Shown in pieces: positions 11,362 to 19,992 of a stretch of 64,000 nt of DNA (positions are counted from its first letter, which is position 1; every line of letters starts with the position of its first letter). The stretch is from contig CAIJQQ010000035.1 in the NCBI GenBank assembly GCA_903822825.1, positions 32,573-96,572 on the forward strand. The letters are read 5' to 3'. A program made the translations under genes and the position numbers. The notes beneath the pieces are model-generated. The model was not told the origin of the DNA, made no database searches, and saw only the letters and a list, made by a program, of their open reading frames with translations. Origin of the DNA: an uncultured Burkholderiales bacterium. Lineage in GTDB: Bacteria; Pseudomonadota; Gammaproteobacteria; Burkholderiales; Burkholderiaceae_C.

Positions 11362-12092
11362 GGAAGGTCTCCGAGTGATTTCTCTGATTGCAGGTCAGGT
11401 GTGGCGGTGCTGTTTTGCAGTCGTTTGAAGGCGCTGCTCACGTGTTGTGTGAGCAGTTGGTTGGTGAGGGGTGCATCGCCTTGAGCGATGGCTTGCGCGA
11501 TGCTGGCGTGTTCTGCGATCGAGCGCTGCATGCTCAGGCCCTGCGACAGGCTTTTGAGGCGTGCCAAGTGCAGTTTTTGGACCACGTCACGGTAGGTGCT
11601 GGCCAAGGGGTGGTTGCCAGCGGCTTCGATGATCCGCCAATGGAACTGCAGGTTCTCGGCGTAGTAGGCCGCCACATCTTGTTGCGTGGCTGCCGATTGC
11701 ATGGCGGTGACCGAGGCGGCCAGTTCGGCGGCCAAGTGTTGGCGCTGCTCGGCAGGCAGGGCAGCCACTTTGCCGCCTGCAAAACCGTCGAGCAGGCTGC
11801 GCATCTCGTACAGGTCGAGGACCTCGCTGTCCTGGATTTCTCGCACAAAGGTGCCCGAATGCTTGCGTGAGCTCACCAGGCCCGAGCTTTCGAGCTCGCG
11901 CAGGGCTTCGCGCACCGGCACCCGCGAGACTTGCAGCCGGGCGCAGACATCGGGCTCGTTGATGCGTTCGCCTGGGGCCAAGTCGCCCCGCAGGATGCGC
12001 CCGAGCAGGTCTTCGCGCACGAGCTTGGCCAGCGAGGTGTCTCGCATGGTTTGCAGTCGCGCCGACGTGTCGGAGGTGATCCAGGGCAGCAT
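11358..12092 (-). CDS. GntR family transcriptional regulator, FadR/FCD subfamily
   Basis: DNA-binding regulator of 244 residues, presumably controlling its own operon with the Bug and MmgE/PrpD genes. An N-terminal winged helix (roughly 15-85, with RLQVSRVPVREALRELESSG) is followed by an all-helical FCD effector domain that includes YEMRSLLDGFA, FHWRIIEAAGNHPL and EHASIAQAIAQGD, which carry the usual metal-ligand Asp and His positions. The ATG at 12092 is preferred over a TTG six bases upstream; neither has a clear ribosome site. A near-ideal operator palindrome lies just upstream at 12120-12129. Confidence 0.9.
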   Translation of the reverse strand: MLPWITSDTSARLQTMRDTSLAKLVREDLLGRILRGDLAPGERINEPDVCARLQVSRVPVREALRELESSGLVSSRKHSGTFVREIQDSEVLDLYEMRSLLDGFAGGKVAALPAEQRQHLAAELAASVTAMQSAATQQDVAAYYAENLQFHWRIIEAAGNHPLASTYRDVVQKLHLARLKSLSQGLSMQRSIAEHASIAQAIAQGDAPLTNQLLTQHVSSAFKRLQNSTATPDLQSEKSLGDLP

Positions 12093-12119
12093 GGTCAAAA
12101 TTCGGTGTTTAAGTGTTTA

Positions 12120-12137
12120 TCGTATACGAAATACGAT
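12120..12137. promoter_or_regulatory. Candidate operator for the GntR regulator
   Basis: TCGTATACGA (12120-12129) is a perfect 10-bp palindrome of the GT-n-AC type bound by FCD-subfamily GntR proteins. A second half-site, ATACGAT (12131-12137), follows immediately. The site lies 28 bases upstream of the GntR start codon and about 110 bases before dcd, so autoregulation of the GntR operon is the simplest reading. Confidence 0.65.
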
Positions 12138-12246
12138 TATTCGACAGCCACCTTGTCAAGGAGGTGACGGCGAAGCGCTGGGTTTGCATGACGAAGCCAA
12201 GAGCAGAAGCGGCCTAGAATGCGGCATTCTTTCGAGGTGAACCGAG

Positions 12247-12816
12247 ATGAGCATCAAGAGCGACAAATGGATCCGCCGCATGGCCGAACAAACGGGCATG
12301 ATCGAGCCGTTCGAGCCGGGCCAGATCCGCCAAAACGCGGCGGGCGAAAAAATCGTGAGTTACGGCACCAGCAGCTACGGCTACGACATCCGCTGCGCGC
12401 CCGAGTTCAAGGTGTTCACCAACATCTACAGCACGGTGGTGGACCCCAAAAACTTCGACGAGAAGAGTTTTGTGGACATCCACAGCGACGTCTGCATCAT
12501 CCCGCCCAACAGTTTTGCGCTGGCCCGGACGGTGGAATATTTCCGCATTCCGCGCAACGTGCTGACCGTTTGCTTGGGCAAAAGCACCTATGCGCGATGC
12601 GGCATCATCGTCAACGTGACCCCCTTTGAGCCCGAGTGGGAAGGCTATGTGACGCTCGAATTCAGCAACACCACGCCTCTGCCCGCCAAGATTTATGCGG
12701 GTGAAGGTTGTGCCCAAGTCTTGTTCTTTGAAAGCGACGAAGTGTGCGAAACCAGCTACAAAGACCGCGGCGGAAAGTACCAAGGCCAAGTGGGCGTGAC
12801 CCTGCCCAAGACCTGA
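12247..12816 (+). CDS. dcd: dCTP deaminase
   Basis: Converts dCTP to dUTP, the main source of dUMP for thymidylate synthesis in this class of bacteria. The 189-residue length is normal. Diagnostic motifs are [41 protein letters not shown] and [16 protein letters not shown], the last holding the catalytic Glu, and the C-terminal [17 protein letters not shown] ribosome site precedes the ATG, and TAGAAT at 12215-12220 could be the -10 box. Confidence 0.97.
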   Translation: MSIKSDKWIRRMAEQTGMIEPFEPGQIRQNAAGEKIVSYGTSSYGYDIRCAPEFKVFTNIYSTVVDPKNFDEKSFVDIHSDVCIIPPNSFALARTVEYFRIPRNVLTVCLGKSTYARCGIIVNVTPFEPEWEGYVTLEFSNTTPLPAKIYAGEGCAQVLFFESDEVCETSYKDRGGKYQGQVGVTLPKT

Positions 12817-12841
12817 TTTCCGGGCGGTCTGGCTGAAATGA

Positions 12842-12847
12842 GACAAT
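12842..12847 (+). promoter_or_regulatory. Candidate -10 box of rhlE (near-leaderless)
   Basis: GACAAT would place transcription start about two bases before the rhlE ATG at 12856. There is no Shine-Dalgarno sequence, and no good -35 hexamer is visible. Confidence 0.4.
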
Positions 12848-12855
12848 AGAAGCTA

Positions 12856-14337
12856 ATGACTGCATCTTTTTCCAATTTGTCGCTGGCGCCTACGCTGGCA
12901 CGCGCCGTAGCCGAAATGGGCTACGAATCCATGACCCCCATTCAGGCTGAGGCCATTCCGGTGGTTCTCACAGGCCAAGACGTCATGGGCGCGGCCCAGA
13001 CGGGCACGGGCAAAACAGCGGCCTTTTCGCTGCCGTTGCTCCAGCGCCTGCTCAAGCACGAGAACGCCTCCACCTCGCCTGCCCGCCACCCTGTGCGGGC
13101 TTTGGTGCTTTTGCCCACCCGCGAGTTGGCTGACCAGGTGGCCCAGCAAATCAAGCTTTACGCCAAGTACACCCAGCTGCGCAGCATGGTGGTGTTTGGC
13201 GGCATGGACATGAAGCCCCAAACGGCCGAGCTCAAAAAAGGTGTGGAAGTGCTGGTGGCCACCCCCGGACGCTTGCTGGACCACATCGAAGCCAAAACCG
13301 CGGTCCTGAACCAGGTCGAATACGTGGTGCTGGACGAGGCCGACCGCATGCTGGACATCGGCTTTTTGCCCGACCTGCAGCGCATCCTGAGCTACTTGCC
13401 CAAGCAGCGCACGACGCTGTTGTTCTCAGCCACTTTCTCGCCTGAGATCAAACGCCTGGCGGGCAGCTACCTGCAAAACCCGGTCACCATCGAGGTGGCC
13501 CGTCCGAACGAAACCGCTTCTACCGTTGAGCAGCGCTTTTACGCCGCACAAGACGATGACAAGCGCCGCGTGATCCACAAAATTTTGACTGACCGCGGAC
13601 TCCAGCAAGCCTTCATCTTCACCAACAGCAAGCTCGGCTGTGCCCGGCTTGCTCGCACTTTGGAACGTGAGGGCTACAAGACCGGTGCCCTGCACGGTGA
13701 CAAAAGCCAAGACGAGCGACTCAAAGCACTGGAAGCCTTCAAAAAAGGCGAAGTCAACCTCTTGGTCTGCACCGATGTGGCCGCCCGCGGTTTGGACATC
13801 AAGGACGTGCCTGCGGTCTTCAACTTCGATGTGCCTTTCAATGCCGAAGACTATGTCCACCGCATTGGCCGCACGGGCCGCGCTGGCGCCAGCGGCCTGG
13901 CCGTGACGCTGGTCTCGCCCAGTGACACCCGCCTGGTGGGTGACATTGAGAAGCTGATCAAGAAAAAAATCGACATTGAATCGATGGCGCTCGATGGCGA
14001 CCGCGCTCCTCGCAGCCGATTTGAGGGTGAACGCGGCCGTTCCGATGGTGAACGTGGTGGTCGCCACGACGCAGAACGCCCTCGCTTTGATGGCGAACGC
14101 CAGCGGCGTGACCATGATCCGCGCTTTGCGCTGGACGCGCCCCGTGAGCGCCGCCCTGGCGGGTTCCGCCCGGCGCCTGTTTCGCGTGACCCGTTTTTTG
14201 ACAAGCCCTATGAGGCTCCGCAGGCCGATGTGCCAGCGGTCTGGGAGTCCAACCGTGGCACCATGCCGCGCTCGCCCGTTTCGGCCAACATCAAGCCCAA
14301 ACGCAAAGTGGCGGCTTTGTTCAAAACCGGCGAATGA
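12856..14337 (+). CDS. rhlE: DEAD-box ATP-dependent RNA helicase RhlE
   Basis: RNA-unwinding enzyme involved in rRNA maturation and RNA turnover. The 493-residue protein has the Q motif (SMTPIQAEAIP), motif I AQTGTGKT, motif Ia PTRELADQ, motif II VLDEADRMLD, motif III SATFS, and motifs V and VI (TDVAARGLD, HRIGRTGRAG). The long C-terminal tail from about residue 385 is basic and repetitive, with several D/E-G-E-R units and Arg/Gly-rich stretches typical of an RNA-binding tail, and it ends in a NIKPKRKVAALFKTGE-like element. No ribosome site is visible, in line with a leaderless or near-leaderless start. Confidence 0.95.
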   Translation: MTASFSNLSLAPTLARAVAEMGYESMTPIQAEAIPVVLTGQDVMGAAQTGTGKTAAFSLPLLQRLLKHENASTSPARHPVRALVLLPTRELADQVAQQIKLYAKYTQLRSMVVFGGMDMKPQTAELKKGVEVLVATPGRLLDHIEAKTAVLNQVEYVVLDEADRMLDIGFLPDLQRILSYLPKQRTTLLFSATFSPEIKRLAGSYLQNPVTIEVARPNETASTVEQRFYAAQDDDKRRVIHKILTDRGLQQAFIFTNSKLGCARLARTLEREGYKTGALHGDKSQDERLKALEAFKKGEVNLLVCTDVAARGLDIKDVPAVFNFDVPFNAEDYVHRIGRTGRAGASGLAVTLVSPSDTRLVGDIEKLIKKKIDIESMALDGDRAPRSRFEGERGRSDGERGGRHDAERPRFDGERQRRDHDPRFALDAPRERRPGGFRPAPVSRDPFFDKPYEAPQADVPAVWESNRGTMPRSPVSANIKPKRKVAALFKTGE

Positions 14338-14381
14338 GTCGGTTTTTATGGCGGCTTCAGACTGCCGTCATCTGACACTGT

Positions 14382-14387
14382 CAAAAT
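14382..14387 (+). promoter_or_regulatory. Candidate -10 box of the TonB receptor gene (leaderless)
   Basis: CAAAAT ends seven bases before the ATG at 14394, which would put the first transcribed base on the start codon. No Shine-Dalgarno sequence is present. Confidence 0.35.
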
Positions 14388-14393
14388 CCAGTA

Positions 14394-16619
14394 ATGTGTC
14401 AAATCCTGTCAACTTTCCCCACGGTCAATCCACCCGAATTGACCGACCCCATTTTTCCCTTGTCTGCAACAGCCCGTGGGCTGCTTGCCTTGTGCCTGCT
14501 CAGCCCCTTGGAGGGCTTGATGGCCCAACCTGCGCCTGCCAATGTCACGGACATGGGGCGTGTGGAAATTCGAAGCAACCGAGACAACGACACCGAAGCG
14601 CGCCGTGAATCGACCGCAGCCAAGATCGTGATTGGCCGCGAGGAGATCGAAAAGCAAGGCGACGCCACACTGGGGGAGGTGCTCAAGCGTTTGCCGGGGG
14701 TCACCATTGGCGGTCCACCCGGTCGCGGCGGTGCCATACGGATGCGCGGACTGGGCAATGGCTACACACAAATCCTGATCGATGGCGAGCGCATGCCGCC
14801 TGGCTTTTCTGTCGACCAATTGACGCCCGAGCAGGTCGAGAAAATCGAAATCATGCGTGCCCCCACTGCCGAGACAGGGGCGCGCGCCATTGCCGGAACC
14901 ATCAACATTGTCATGCGGGAAGGGCAAAAAGCGTCTCCCGATGACCTCAAGCTCACCCGCAGCACCGAGCACGGCTACGGATCAAGCCAGATCAACTGGG
15001 TCCACAACCTCCAGACCGAACCCGTGAGTGGCACGTTCACGCTGTCGGCCATGGACAACTACCGTTACGACGAGAGCACCACGGTGACCGAGTCCTCGCT
15101 CATCACGGACCGTGTGCGTGACGTCACTGGCCTGGCGCACCGCAAGGGAATGCACGCCAATGCCCGCTTGCAATGGAAAGGCGAGCAAGGCCGCAGCTTG
15201 GTGCTGACGCCTTTTGTGGTGTATTCCGAAAACGACAGCAGGGGGCAGATCGCTGTGCGCACCACGGAAGGCGCACCTCTGTCAGACGCGGCGCAAAGCC
15301 TGAGCAAAAGCCGTTTCTCCATGGCCCGTCTGAACGGGCAATGGACCGAGCGTTTGTCCGCAGATGACCGCCTGGAAGTGCGATTTGGTGGTGGCCAAAC
15401 CACTTACGACTACCGGATGGACCAAATCGGCGCTGCCGGTGTGGCCAGCAGCAGTGGCCAGCCTTTGCTGCGCAATGGTTTTGAAACCCAGAACTTTGTG
15501 GACAGCAGCTACAGCCTGAACGGCAAATGGAGCAGGGTGCTCGACAACGGCCACCAGATCGTGTCTGGTGTCGAGGTGGAAACCGTCAAGCGGGACGAGC
15601 AGGGCAATGCGGCCTTGTCTGAAGACGGCGGCAACCTCACCGCCAGCACGCGCCGTTGGGCGATCTACACGCAAGACGAATTCAAGATCAATCCGCAATG
15701 GTCTGCTTACGGTGGGCTGCGCTATGAAAACCTGTTGACAGAGGGGACGGTCACCACCAACGGGATTTCCGCGCTGAAACACAATGACAGCGGTGTGCTC
15801 ACGCCATTGCTGCACGCGGTGTACAAACCCGATCCGCAAAAGCGCGACCAAATCCGCATGAGTCTGACGCGCAGCTACAAGACGCCTTCCCTCTACCAGT
15901 TGGTGGCGCGTTATGTGCCGTCACTGGGTGAAAACAGCTGGACCCAGGCCGATCGCACGGGCAACCCCGACCTCAAGCCCGAGTTGGCCACAGGCGTGGA
16001 TCTGGCGTTTGAACGCTATCTGGAGCAGGGCGGCTTGCTCAGTGCCAACGTGTTCCGCCGCAACATCAGCAACCTGATCCGCTCGACCACCAGCTACAAC
16101 GCCAGCACCGGACGTTACATTTCATCGCCCACCAACGTGGGCGATGCCGTCACGCAAGGCCTGGAGCTGGAGGCGAAATTTCGCCTGGACCAATGGTTTG
16201 CCAACGCGTGGCCTGTGGATGTGCGGGCCAATGCCAGCTTCTTCCATTCGCAGGTCTTGGATGTGCCGGGCCCCAACAACCGCTTGGACCAGCAGCCCAA
16301 CATGACCGCCAACTTAGGGGGTGACTACCGATTGCGCAGCCTGCCTTTGACGCTGGGGGGCAATTTCAACTGGAACCCGGCTTTTGACACGCGCCGCACC
16401 GACCAGCAGTGGGCCTACCAAGGCGTCAAACGCGTGCTGGATGTGTATGGCCTCTGGAAGCTGTCGCCCACAGCGGGTTTGCGACTGACCGTGAGCAACC
16501 TGACGCCGCTGGACTACACCACTGGCTCGACTTTCCGCAACGGCACTCAGTACGAGTCGGCCTCCACCACCGCCCGCAATTGGCGAAACATCCAGCTGCG
16601 GCTGGAGATGAAAATTTGA
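14394..16619 (+). CDS. TonB-dependent outer-membrane receptor
   Basis: Outer-membrane gated channel of 741 residues for energised uptake of a siderophore, metal chelate or other large ligand. An unusually long, weakly charged leader (about 25 residues) precedes the hydrophobic signal segment ARGLLALCLLSPLEGLMAQ. The plug domain follows, with ATLGEVLKRLPGVTIGG, RMRGLGNGYTQILIDGERM and VEKIEIMRAPTAE; the 22-strand barrel then ends in a terminal strand finishing RLEMKI. A downstream ATG just before the signal segment is not available in frame, so the start stands. No TonB, regulator or inner-membrane transporter is adjacent, and I see no Fur box, so the ligand is unknown. Confidence 0.9.
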   Translation: MCQILSTFPTVNPPELTDPIFPLSATARGLLALCLLSPLEGLMAQPAPANVTDMGRVEIRSNRDNDTEARRESTAAKIVIGREEIEKQGDATLGEVLKRLPGVTIGGPPGRGGAIRMRGLGNGYTQILIDGERMPPGFSVDQLTPEQVEKIEIMRAPTAETGARAIAGTINIVMREGQKASPDDLKLTRSTEHGYGSSQINWVHNLQTEPVSGTFTLSAMDNYRYDESTTVTESSLITDRVRDVTGLAHRKGMHANARLQWKGEQGRSLVLTPFVVYSENDSRGQIAVRTTEGAPLSDAAQSLSKSRFSMARLNGQWTERLSADDRLEVRFGGGQTTYDYRMDQIGAAGVASSSGQPLLRNGFETQNFVDSSYSLNGKWSRVLDNGHQIVSGVEVETVKRDEQGNAALSEDGGNLTASTRRWAIYTQDEFKINPQWSAYGGLRYENLLTEGTVTTNGISALKHNDSGVLTPLLHAVYKPDPQKRDQIRMSLTRSYKTPSLYQLVARYVPSLGENSWTQADRTGNPDLKPELATGVDLAFERYLEQGGLLSANVFRRNISNLIRSTTSYNASTGRYISSPTNVGDAVTQGLELEAKFRLDQWFANAWPVDVRANASFFHSQVLDVPGPNNRLDQQPNMTANLGGDYRLRSLPLTLGGNFNWNPAFDTRRTDQQWAYQGVKRVLDVYGLWKLSPTAGLRLTVSNLTPLDYTTGSTFRNGTQYESASTTARNWRNIQLRLEMKI

Positions 16620-16737
16620 TGTTGTTTTTCGCCAGTCATTTTTAGGCGTCGAATACCGCACTCAACTGTCACGACTTAGGCAGCACGGCCGTTGTGCCTG
16701 TGCCAAGATAGCGGCGATACACCCCAAGGAGACTTCA

Positions 16738-17613
16738 ATGGCCATCAAAAACGCTGCCTGGCATGACCGCATGTACAACAACCGGGCCTTGGTGCCTGAC
16801 TTTGCAGACCATTTTGCACATTGGTCTAGCGCCTCTGAGCGGGCCAGAAAAGAGCTGCCGTGCCAGCTGGATGTGCACTACGGGGCAGGTCCCAAAGAAA
16901 CGCTCGACATCTTTCCTGCAACCCGGCCCGGTGCCCCGGTGGTGGTCTTCATCCATGGCGGGTACTGGCGCAGTCTGGACAAATCGGATCACTCGTTTTT
17001 GGCACCCGCCTTGCGTGACATGGGCGCCTGTGTGGTGGCCGTCAACTACGCCTTGTGCCCGGGCACGCCCGAGCAGCCAGTGACCATTCCCGACATTGCC
17101 TTGCAAATGACACAGGCCCTGGCTTGGGTGTGGCGCCACATCGGCTTGCATGGCGGCGACCGTCACAACATCACCGTGATGGGCCACTCGGCGGGCGGCC
17201 ATCTGGCAGCCATGCTGCTCGCGTGTGACTGGAAAGACGTGGGCTCGGATTTGCCCGTGAACCTGGTGCGCAAAACGATGTCCATCTCCGGCCTCTATGA
17301 CTTGGAGCCCGTGCGCAAGACGCCGTTTGTTCAAGCCGACTTGCGCATCACGCCGACCCATGTGCGGCTGGCCAGTCCGGCCAAATGGCCCAGCCCACGC
17401 AAGGGGGTGCTCTACACGGTGGCTGGGGGTGACGAAAGCGCGGAGTTCCTGCGGCACAACCGCCTGATCCATCAGGCTTGGGGCCCCAAGGCGGTGCCTG
17501 TGTGCGAAGACTTGCCGGGCTTGAACCACTTCAGCATCGTCGGCGACCTCACCCGCGTGGGCAGTCGCTTGCATACCCTGGCGCAAAAGCTGATTCAGCT
17601 GAAACCGGCCTGA
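16738..17613 (+). CDS. Alpha/beta hydrolase, kynurenine-formamidase-like
   Basis: Cytoplasmic serine hydrolase of 291 residues. The oxyanion motif HGGYW (73-77) and the nucleophile elbow GHSAGG (Ser151) match the eukaryote-type arylformamidase/esterase group; an Asp in the AGGDES segment and a His in GLNHFS complete the triad. AAGGAG precedes the ATG. No kynurenine pathway genes are nearby, so formamidase activity is only suggested by similarity; a general carboxylesterase role is possible. A bidirectional terminator follows. Confidence 0.85.
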   Translation: MAIKNAAWHDRMYNNRALVPDFADHFAHWSSASERARKELPCQLDVHYGAGPKETLDIFPATRPGAPVVVFIHGGYWRSLDKSDHSFLAPALRDMGACVVAVNYALCPGTPEQPVTIPDIALQMTQALAWVWRHIGLHGGDRHNITVMGHSAGGHLAAMLLACDWKDVGSDLPVNLVRKTMSISGLYDLEPVRKTPFVQADLRITPTHVRLASPAKWPSPRKGVLYTVAGGDESAEFLRHNRLIHQAWGPKAVPVCEDLPGLNHFSIVGDLTRVGSRLHTLAQKLIQLKPA

Positions 17614-17635
17614 GGCGCGACACCGAGCGCCCACG

Positions 17636-17663
17636 AAAAAGGCAAGCCGAGGCTTGCCTTTTT
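17636..17663. terminator. Bidirectional intrinsic terminator
   Basis: AAAAAGGCAAGCC (17636-17648) pairs with GGCTTGCCTTTTT (17651-17663). A runs on one side and T runs on the other serve both the hydrolase gene and the convergent amidohydrolase gene. Confidence 0.9.
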
Positions 17664-17681
17664 CGTTCAAGCGCGGGGCGC

Positions 17682-18887
17682 TCAGGCGGGCAAAAAGCGC
17701 TCCACCAGCAGTGACCAAAAGGCCGACCCCACGGCCACGTTGTCGTCGTTGAAGTCGTAGCCAGGGTTGTGCACCATGCACGCGCCGTGGCCGTCACCCG
17801 TGCCGTCGCCGTTGCCGATCAACAGGTAGCAGCCGGGCACTTCTTCGAGCATGAAGGCAAAGTCTTCGCTGCCTGTCAGGGCACGCGGGTTGCGCAGCAC
17901 GCGGTCTTTGCCCACCAGCTCTTGGGCCACTTGCTGCACGAAGTCGGTCTCGGCCATGTGGTTGACCAGCACGGGGTAGCCGCGCTTGTAGTCGATGCTG
18001 GCCTTGACGCCGTAGCTCTCAGCTTGAGCGTGGGTCAATTCGGTGATGCGTTTTTCGAGCAGCTCTCGCACTTCGCGGTTGAGGGCGCGCACGCTCAGGC
18101 GCAAGGTGGCCAGCTGCGGGATCACGTTGTTGGCTTTGCCAGCGTTGAAAGCCCCCACGGTGATGACCGCCATCTCTTGGGGGTCGACATTGCGGGCCAC
18201 GATGCTTTGCAGGCCCATCACGATGGCCGAAGCCGCCACCACCGGGTCGGCCGCGCGGTGCGGCATGGCGCCGTGCCCGCCCGTGCCTTCGATGGTGATG
18301 GTCACGTTGTCAGAAGACGCCATGGCCGCGCCGTCGCGCATGACCAAGTGGCCCTGCGGGTGACCGGGCATGTTGTGCATGCCAAAAATCGCGTCGCACG
18401 GGAACTGTTTGAACAGGCCGTCTTCCATCATCTTTTTGGCGCCGCCCAAGCCCTCTTCGGCGGGTTGGAAGATCAGGTTCACGGTGCCAGAGAACTTGGC
18501 CTTTTGCGCGATGTGCTTGGCCGCAGCCAGCAGCATGGCGGTGTGCCCGTCGTGGCCGCAGGCGTGCATGATGCCGGTGTTGCAGCTGGCATAAGGCAGG
18601 CCTGTGCCTTCGTCGATCGGCAGCGCGTCCATGTCGGCGCGCAGACCAACCGACTTGCTGCCCGTGCCGCGCTGGAGTTGGCCCACGACGCCCGTGCCAC
18701 CCAAGCCGCGTGTGACCTGGTAGCCCCACGCAGTCAGCTGCTCGGCCACCAGATCGCTGGTGCGGTATTCCTTGTAGCCCATTTCAGGGTGCTTGTGGAT
18801 GTCGCGGCGCACCGCGATGAACTCAGCAGCCTGCGCTTGCAGGGCCTGCAGTTTGTCGTGCAAAAAAGCTTCACTGGGTGCGTTCAT
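17682..18887 (-). CDS. M20 family metal-dependent amidohydrolase (hippurate/IAA-amino acid hydrolase type)
   Basis: Hydrolyses an N-acyl amino acid or related amide with a di-metal centre. The 401-residue protein has RRDIHKHPEMGYKEYRTS, the GLRADMDALP motif, the metal-binding MHACGHDGHTAML and IFQPAEEGLGGA, and the dimerisation-domain segment GHGAMPHRAADPV. No signal peptide is present, so it acts in the cytoplasm. It is the distal gene of a unit with two Bug-type binding proteins, which suggests that the bound substrate is an amide or N-acyl amino acid hydrolysed here; that link is inferred. Confidence 0.92.
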   Translation of the reverse strand: MNAPSEAFLHDKLQALQAQAAEFIAVRRDIHKHPEMGYKEYRTSDLVAEQLTAWGYQVTRGLGGTGVVGQLQRGTGSKSVGLRADMDALPIDEGTGLPYASCNTGIMHACGHDGHTAMLLAAAKHIAQKAKFSGTVNLIFQPAEEGLGGAKKMMEDGLFKQFPCDAIFGMHNMPGHPQGHLVMRDGAAMASSDNVTITIEGTGGHGAMPHRAADPVVAASAIVMGLQSIVARNVDPQEMAVITVGAFNAGKANNVIPQLATLRLSVRALNREVRELLEKRITELTHAQAESYGVKASIDYKRGYPVLVNHMAETDFVQQVAQELVGKDRVLRNPRALTGSEDFAFMLEEVPGCYLLIGNGDGTGDGHGACMVHNPGYDFNDDNVAVGSAFWSLLVERFLPA

Positions 18888-18909
18888 GGGGGTTCTCCGT
18901 GGGTCAGGA

Positions 18910-19902
18910 TTACTGGGGTTGCAGGTTCATGCCTTTGGCGATGGCACGGTACTTGGCCGTATTGTCACTGTAAAGCTTGCCCAATGCATTCAGTGCCTGT
19001 GGGCGTGGCACCACCATGGCCTGGGCTTCGAGCGAGGCGCGGATGGCCGGGTCGTTGGCGACTTCGCCCAAGGCCTTGCTCAGGGCTTGCACCACCGCTT
19101 CAGGGGTGTCCTTGTGCACGAAATAACCTGACCAGGTGTCGAAGACGAAGCCTTTGAGGGCCTTGCTGTCGGTCAGCGGCGGCGCCTTTTTGAGCAGTTC
19201 CTGGCGTTCTGTCGACAGCACACCGACGACTTTGATCTTGCCATCGTCGACCAAGGCCACCTGGCCTTTGCCAAAGGGTGAAATGAAGATGTCCACCAGA
19301 CCACCCATGAGGTCTTGCTGGGCGGGGGCACCGCCTTTGTAGGGCACATGCGTCATCGGGATGCCGGTCATCTTGGACATGTGCTCACCCAGCAGGTGGT
19401 ACATGGAGCCTGGGCCCACACTGGCGTAGGTCAGTGGTTTGTTCTCGGCAGCGGCCTTGCGCGCGTAATCGATCAGTTCATCGCCGTTGTTGGCCGGCAG
19501 GTCTTTGCGGGCGAACATGGCCATCGGGTTGATGGAAATCATCTGCACCAGACGGAAATCTTCGCTCTTGTACTTGATGGCCGCATTGGACAAGGGCGCC
19601 AGGATCAACTCGTTGGGAGAACCCTGGAAAATGTAATGACCATCGGCAGGCGCTGACAGCACTTTCTGCGCGGCAATGCCACCGCTGGCACCGCCCAGGT
19701 TCTCAACCAGCACGGGCTGGCCCAGGTGTTTGGACAAAGTGGTGTGGACGGTTCGGGCGATCACGTCGGACAGGCCACCGGCGGGGTAGGGCACCATCAG
19801 CGTGACGGGCTTGGCAGGGAAGTTCTGTGCTTGAGCAATGCCCAGACCCAGTGTCGCCACTGAGGCCAGCAGCAGGCGGCGAAGCAGGGAAGTCGGTTTC
19901 AT
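18910..19902 (-). CDS. Bug/TctC solute-binding protein, tandem copy 2
   Basis: Periplasmic binding protein of 330 residues with a signal peptide cleaved near GIAQA-QNF and the Bug opening NFPAKPVTLMVPYPAGGLSD. It is clearly paralogous to the product at 19993: both share PADG, the KYKSEDF segment, SVGPGS-YHL, HVPYKG, DLMGG and a C-terminal AIAKxxNLxPQ. The two genes are a tandem duplication. No TctA or TctB is present nearby. Confidence 0.92.
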   Translation of the reverse strand: MKPTSLLRRLLLASVATLGLGIAQAQNFPAKPVTLMVPYPAGGLSDVIARTVHTTLSKHLGQPVLVENLGGASGGIAAQKVLSAPADGHYIFQGSPNELILAPLSNAAIKYKSEDFRLVQMISINPMAMFARKDLPANNGDELIDYARKAAAENKPLTYASVGPGSMYHLLGEHMSKMTGIPMTHVPYKGGAPAQQDLMGGLVDIFISPFGKGQVALVDDGKIKVVGVLSTERQELLKKAPPLTDSKALKGFVFDTWSGYFVHKDTPEAVVQALSKALGEVANDPAIRASLEAQAMVVPRPQALNALGKLYSDNTAKYRAIAKGMNLQPQ

Positions 19903-19992
19903 GTTTTGTCTCCGTTGAAATGGTTGTCAATGACTTCAGCCAAGCAGCATGTTAGAAGCTGTCTGGCTGGGGCGCAGTCGCCTTTGTTGAGG

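Noticed and set aside
14338..14393. Terminator between rhlE and the TonB receptor gene
   Set aside because: The imperfect ATGGCGG/CCGTCAT hairpin has no T-run, and the space is mostly explained by the next promoter.
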